A stretch of DNA of 64,000 nt from Anaerolinea sp. (GTDB lineage Bacteria; Chloroflexota; Anaerolineae; Anaerolineales; Anaerolineaceae). Numbering within the stretch: the first letter of the stretch is position 1; every line of letters begins with the position of its first letter. The position numbers and the translations under genes were made by a program. The notes beneath the pieces are model-generated. The model ran no database searches and was not told the DNA's origin. It worked only from the letters and a program-made list of their open reading frames with translations. The stretch lies in the NCBI GenBank assembly GCA_029975965.1, contig JARKOV010000108.1, positions 1 to 64,000 of the forward strand, read 5' to 3'. Positions 61,055 through 64,000 of this stretch are shown here, in pieces.

Positions 61055-61352
61055 GACGTACTCTCCGAAAATTATGGAAACGTAATGTTTACAGGTGTCA
61101 TTAGGAATACTACGTTATAGGGGGCTCGTTTGTTCGATTTTGTTTCGTTGGGAGCGATTTGCTTCAAATCAGTAAATTAGAATAATTCCGGCAGAGTACC
61201 GGAATTTGGATCGCCAATATCAGGCGTTGGCCTATTTCCGGCCAGGCCAGGGGGCCGGGTCGAAGATACGGGTACACGAGCGTGCGCCTTTAGCGGTTGT
61301 TCTGACCGGAGATGGCCGGTCCGCGGGTAGATTTGTGTTCTAAACACAATCA

Positions 61353-61388
61353 AGCGACTTCCATATTTGGAGGTCGCTCTTTGTTTTG
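61353..61388 (+). terminator. Terminator-like hairpin
   Basis: AGCGACTTCC and GGAGGTCGCT pair around ATATTT, then CTTTGTTTTG. No plus-strand gene lies directly upstream, so it may be left over from a lost cassette. Confidence 0.6.
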
Positions 61389-61435
61389 TGTGGATACAGA
61401 ATTTTTAATCATTGATTTTGGGGGCGAGAGATCGG

Positions 61436-61455
61436 GAAACGCAAACCGTTAGGTG
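61436..61455 (+). repeat. Lone right half of an attC-like site
   Basis: AACGCAAACCGTTAGGT ends in GTTAGGT (61448-61454), fitting the GTTRRRY core site. It closely resembles the right end of the site at 63410-63476 (AACGTAAAACCGTTGGGC). No matching left half is seen. Confidence 0.45.
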
Positions 61456-61518
61456 GCTTGCAGTGCTCCCATCGGCCGTCGCAGTGTGCGGCGAAGATTT
61501 GAATGGTATACTCAAATC

Positions 61519-62022
61519 ATGCACAAATTAGATATTGTGATATTGGTTTCCTACACATTTTGGGCAGATATGCGCGTCTTGAGCGCTTGTGAGAAAGTGT
61601 CGGCGGAGGACTTTGTCCGTGTAGCTTCACCCGATCCAGGATGGCACAGTTTGCGTGGAACGCTGGTCCATGCCCTGGACACTGCATATGGTTGGCGGAT
61701 GGCGCTGCAAGAACAGGAAGACACAGGCGTGATCGACGAGAGCAACTTCGCGAATGCGACAAGCCTAAAGGAGCGATGGGAAGGCGAAAGGCAGGCGTGG
61801 ATGGAATTCGTCTCAAAACTGACAGACGACGAGTTGAATGCGATTTGGTGGTCGCAAGGGGAAAGCAAAAGAACTCGTTGGCAGACGATCCTACACGTGG
61901 TAAATGACCTGACACACCATCGAAGCGAGGCGGCGGCGATGTTGACAGGGTACGGGAAATCGCCTGGCGAACTGGATTTCGATCAATACGTCGTGGATGT
62001 ATGGTCGAGTGAGAGGCAGTGA
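61519..62022 (+). CDS. DinB-superfamily protein
   Basis: 167 residues, four-helix metal-binding bundle. The first His region is TLVHALDTAYGWRMAL (about 50-65). The second is LHVVNDLTHHRSEAAAMLTG (about 129-148), with adjacent histidines. Likely a metal-dependent thiol transferase or related enzyme of unknown substrate. TATACT lies 6 bases before this ATG, so its mRNA may be leaderless. Followed after 14 bases by an attC-like site, as in a gene cassette. Confidence 0.85.
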   Translation: MHKLDIVILVSYTFWADMRVLSACEKVSAEDFVRVASPDPGWHSLRGTLVHALDTAYGWRMALQEQEDTGVIDESNFANATSLKERWEGERQAWMEFVSKLTDDELNAIWWSQGESKRTRWQTILHVVNDLTHHRSEAAAMLTGYGKSPGELDFDQYVVDVWSSERQ

Positions 62023-62036
62023 TACTGCCGAAGGCC

Positions 62037-62165
62037 AGCTAACAAAGCGTGCAACCGACTGGTGGGATTCGTCCCGACTAACAGGCATTTTCCTATCCTT
62101 GGCCTTTTTCTGGTTGGACGGTTTCGCCGTCCCCGCCCACCCGCAAGTAACGCTTGCCGTTGGGC
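62037..62165 (+). repeat. attC-like site, 129 bp
   Basis: The left end CTAACAAAGCG pairs with the right end CGCTTGCCGTTGGGC; the terminal GTTGGGC fits GTTRRRY. The interior holds GGTGGG facing CCCACC and a small hairpin (GGACGGTTTCGCCGTCC). Position, between the stop of one small gene and the start of the next on the same strand, fits an integron recombination site. The left core is not a perfect RYYYAAC. Confidence 0.6.
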
Positions 62166-62200
62166 GGGCTTCAGACCTGCTGCAGAGGACAGACTGAATC

Positions 62201-62569
62201 ATGCCCATCCTGAATATCGAGATTGTCGTGCATCCAGACGAGCACCTTAGCCCGGACCTTGCCACTGAGCTAGCCAGGCTCACCGGCGAGATCTTTGGAT
62301 CCGCACCGGGCGGAACCTGGGTCAAAGTACACCTCATTGCCAGACAGCATTACGCGGAGAACAGCAGCTTGCCCCAGGATAGCAGCCCGGTCTTCGTATC
62401 CGTTCTCAAGGCAAAACTGCCGCCTCCTCATTCGCTGCAAGCCGAAGTCACCCAGTTGACCGCGACGATTGCGCAGGTGTGCGGGCGCCCGATAGAGAAC
62501 ATTCATATTATCTACTTACCTGAAGGTGTGGGGCGTGTCGCGTTTGGTGGCCAGATACTGTCTGGTTGA
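62201..62569 (+). CDS. Tautomerase-fold protein
   Basis: 122 residues. It begins MPILNIEIVV, so removal of Met exposes the catalytic Pro1 of the 4-oxalocrotonate tautomerase/MIF superfamily. The length fits the two-unit (MIF-like or fused) type, with VKVHLIARQHYAENSS and IENIHIIYLPEGVGRVAFGG near the end. Substrate unknown. Lies between two attC-like sites. Confidence 0.8.
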   Translation: MPILNIEIVVHPDEHLSPDLATELARLTGEIFGSAPGGTWVKVHLIARQHYAENSSLPQDSSPVFVSVLKAKLPPPHSLQAEVTQLTATIAQVCGRPIENIHIIYLPEGVGRVAFGGQILSG

Positions 62570-62689
62570 CCTATCCGCAGGGTGCCAGAGCAACGTCCGA
62601 GCGGTGGCGTAGCACCCGGCGCTTGCTCAATTAGCGGACCGAGGACGTGCCAGGGTGGGCGGAGCAAAGGCCTTTACATTCACCGAGCC

Positions 62690-62750
62690 GCCCAACACGG
62701 GTTCAACTGACATTGCTCCGCATCGCGGCTGAACCCGAGCATCATTGGGC
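62690..62750 (+). repeat. attC-like site, 61 bp
   Basis: Left core GCCCAAC (62690-62696), right core ATTGGGC (62744-62750, one base off GTTRRRY). Inner arms CGGGTTCA and TGAACCCG are perfect 8-mers with CTGACATTGCTCCGCATCGCGG between. The preceding 62570-62689 carries further GC-rich inverted repeats and no gene. Confidence 0.65.
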
Positions 62751-62783
62751 TACAATCTGCCAGGTGGTCTTACACGATCGTCC

Positions 62784-63371
62784 ATGAATACCCATCTCCA
62801 TGATTTGCCAACCGAATTCACTACCGAGCGCCTGCGTTTGCGGCGCTATCGCCCTGGAGACAGCGCCAAGTATTTTCACATGCTGTCCAAGAACTCTGAG
62901 CACCTTTATGAATTCATGCCGCCCTTTTTGGTAAATGTGCGGGATGAAAAAGAGGTCCAATCGTGGTTTGATAAGCAGGACGCAGAATGGGACGCTCGTA
63001 ATCTTTTCATATTCGGGGCCTGGGATATGGCAACCGGTGTCTATGTTGGCGAGAGTTATCTTGCAAATCCCGATTGGGATGTGCCTCGGATTGAAGTGGG
63101 CTACTTCCTTGTCAGAGAATCTACCGGAAAAGGTTATGCGACCGAGGCTGCAAACGCCGCAATACGGTACGCCTTTGAACAACTGCGGGTCTTGCGGGTT
63201 GATCTGCGCTGCGCCGCAGACAACACCGCCAGTATTCGAGTGGCAAAACGTTGCGGCTTCACTTTAGAAGGAAGTTTTCGTCAGCATCATCGAAAAAAAG
63301 ATGGCACACTGGTAGATATGCTTTGGTATGGGCTCCTTCTTTCAGAGTGGCAGAACATGCAAAATCCATGA
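62784..63371 (+). CDS. GNAT-family acetyltransferase (RimJ/RimL type)
   Basis: 195 residues. FTTERLRLRRYRPGD (about 13-27) is the typical RimL start. The acetyl-CoA loop is VGYFLVRESTGKGYATEAAN (about 109-128). RVAKRCGFTLEGSFRQHHRK and the DMLWYGLL end are characteristic. It may acetylate a protein N-terminus or small amine. No clear ribosome site before ATG 62784. Confidence 0.88.
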   Translation: MNTHLHDLPTEFTTERLRLRRYRPGDSAKYFHMLSKNSEHLYEFMPPFLVNVRDEKEVQSWFDKQDAEWDARNLFIFGAWDMATGVYVGESYLANPDWDVPRIEVGYFLVRESTGKGYATEAANAAIRYAFEQLRVLRVDLRCAADNTASIRVAKRCGFTLEGSFRQHHRKKDGTLVDMLWYGLLLSEWQNMQNP

Positions 63372-63409
63372 TAACTTGATTGGCATTGTACTGGTATCGA
63401 TCAACCACC

Positions 63410-63476
63410 GCCCAACACAGCGCGCAGCGGACAATGTGGACCGCCGCTTCGCAAAGGGAACGTAAAACCGTTGGGC
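63410..63476 (+). repeat. attC-like site, 67 bp
   Basis: Left core GCCCAAC (63410-63416) and right core GTTGGGC (63470-63476) match the RYYYAAC and GTTRRRY consensus exactly and are inverted copies. The inner AGCGG and CCGCT pair. A partial relative (ACAGCGCGCAGCAGAC) occurs at about 56079-56094. This is the best-formed of the candidate sites. Confidence 0.72.
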
Positions 63477-63513
63477 TGAATGCTATCCTCTTTTTGGTGG
63501 GGAGGTTTTACGG

Positions 63514-64000
63514 ATGAATGAGCGAATTCTCGCTTGGGACGGCTGTAAGAATGTTCGTGATCTGGGCGGCCTAAGGACTGGTGATGGCCGTACGACCCGT
63601 TTTGGGGTGATCGTTCGTTCGGATACCCCTGCCAGGCTCACAGCAGCGGGGTGGTCAGCGCTATATGCCTACGGTATCCGCACCATCATCACCTTGCGCA
63701 CGCATGGAATGACAGAAAACGAACTCGACTTCACCTTGCCGTATGCTGATATCGTCAACATCCAGGCAGAAATAGAGGATATTACGGACGAGGAATTTGT
63801 CCAAAAATGGGTGAACACCAATTTTTGGGGCACGCCTCTCTATTTTCGCGACACGCTGCAGCGTTGGCCGGAGCGACACGCAGCCGTCTTTTCTGCTGTT
63901 GCGCAAGCCCCAGGCGGCGTTCTTTTTCACTGCATCCGCGGGCACGACCGGACGGGCATTATTGCGCTGTTATTGCTCGGATTTGTGGGCGTTGTGCTGG
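63514..64000 (+). CDS. Tyrosine-phosphatase family protein, cut by the window end
   Basis: The first 162 residues are present, with no stop before the window edge. RILAWDGCKNVRDLGGLRTG (about 4-23) is the N-terminal signature of the Y_phosphatase3 (SidE/IphP-like) family. The active site HCIRGHDRTGI (about 139-149) has the CxxxxxR form. It removes phosphate from phosphotyrosine or phosphoinositide-like substrates. ATG 63514 follows GGGGAGG. It would be the next cassette after the 67-bp attC-like site. Confidence 0.85.
   Translation, partial: MNERILAWDGCKNVRDLGGLRTGDGRTTRFGVIVRSDTPARLTAAGWSALYAYGIRTIITLRTHGMTENELDFTLPYADIVNIQAEIEDITDEEFVQKWVNTNFWGTPLYFRDTLQRWPERHAAVFSAVAQAPGGVLFHCIRGHDRTGIIALLLLGFVGVVL

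Larger units (their letters stand above)
61055..61518. other. Gene-free stretch with cassette-end remnants
   Basis: Contains a terminator-like hairpin (61353-61388) and a lone right-end attC-like string (61436-61455). The rest, including a GC-rich segment at 61215-61325 with GGCCAGGCCAGGGGGCCGGG, shows no gene and no feature I can name. Confidence 0.5.

Noticed and set aside
1..64000. tRNA, rRNA and CRISPR arrays
   Set aside because: No T-arm-like GTTCRANYC in a cloverleaf context, no rRNA sequence and no regularly spaced identical repeats with unique spacers were found by reading; a tRNAscan or CRISPR search could still find a divergent case.

Overview
The window reads as a chromosomal segment of an Anaerolineae-like bacterium (phylum Chloroflexota). 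This is inferred from gene content, not from a marker-gene search. The pointers are a GC-rich core with short intergenic gaps, archaeal-type mevalonate genes (HMG-CoA synthase, thiolase and a DUF35 protein) beside a class II HMG-CoA reductase, an FMN-riboswitch ABC transporter of the RibXY type, secreted NBR1-like and CARDB-like surface proteins, and a GatCA amidotransferase pair. No rRNA, tRNA or CRISPR array was seen.

Core region, about 1-51.8 kb. A T-box leader with a Phe specifier precedes pheS, a four-helix-bundle gene and pheT. Next come a stand-alone B3/4-domain protein and a leftward block of Yip1 protein, ABC ATPase, CARDB-like secreted protein and MacB-like permease. These are followed by a phytoene-desaturase-like oxidoreductase, a DinB protein and the riboswitch-controlled riboflavin-type ABC transporter. 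A rightward group holds an NBR1-like secreted protein, a sulfatase-like membrane protein, a tiny membrane protein, a kinase-like/methyltransferase fusion, an esterase lipoprotein, gatC and gatA. Then come a two-component system, a nucleotidyltransferase, an aminotransferase behind a structured leader, glpX, a leftward frr-uppS-cdsA operon, a PP2C/FHA pair, a galE glycosyltransferase operon, a peroxiredoxin-glutaredoxin gene with an in-frame TGA at the catalytic cysteine (a selenoprotein candidate), an L,D-transpeptidase and the mevalonate operon.

Accessory region, about 51.75-64 kb. A 2.34 kb element lies between 22-bp direct repeats at the 3' end of the DUF35 gene. It carries a truncated large serine recombinase and an AAA/DUF4143 ATPase. 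The displaced native gene end and operon terminator lie beyond it. Next is a leftward remnant that looks like the N-terminus of an integron-type tyrosine recombinase. After it come mostly rightward, unrelated small genes: cupin, PEP-mutase-like, DinB, tautomerase, GNAT and tyrosine phosphatase. Several are separated by attC-like imperfect palindromes with GCCCAAC and GTTGGGC ends. Among them are leftward genes, a doubly frameshifted nucleotidyltransferase, a DUF4143 fragment, a second recombinase scar and a second copy of the element end. The simplest reading is a decayed integron or cassette cluster hit by at least two related recombinase elements.

Two repeat families cut across the core. 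One is a roughly 70-bp near-perfect palindrome in at least five copies, one of them between gatC and gatA. The other is a set of 7-bp-phased repeats flanking both four-helix-bundle genes, each of which sits inside an otherwise conserved operon.
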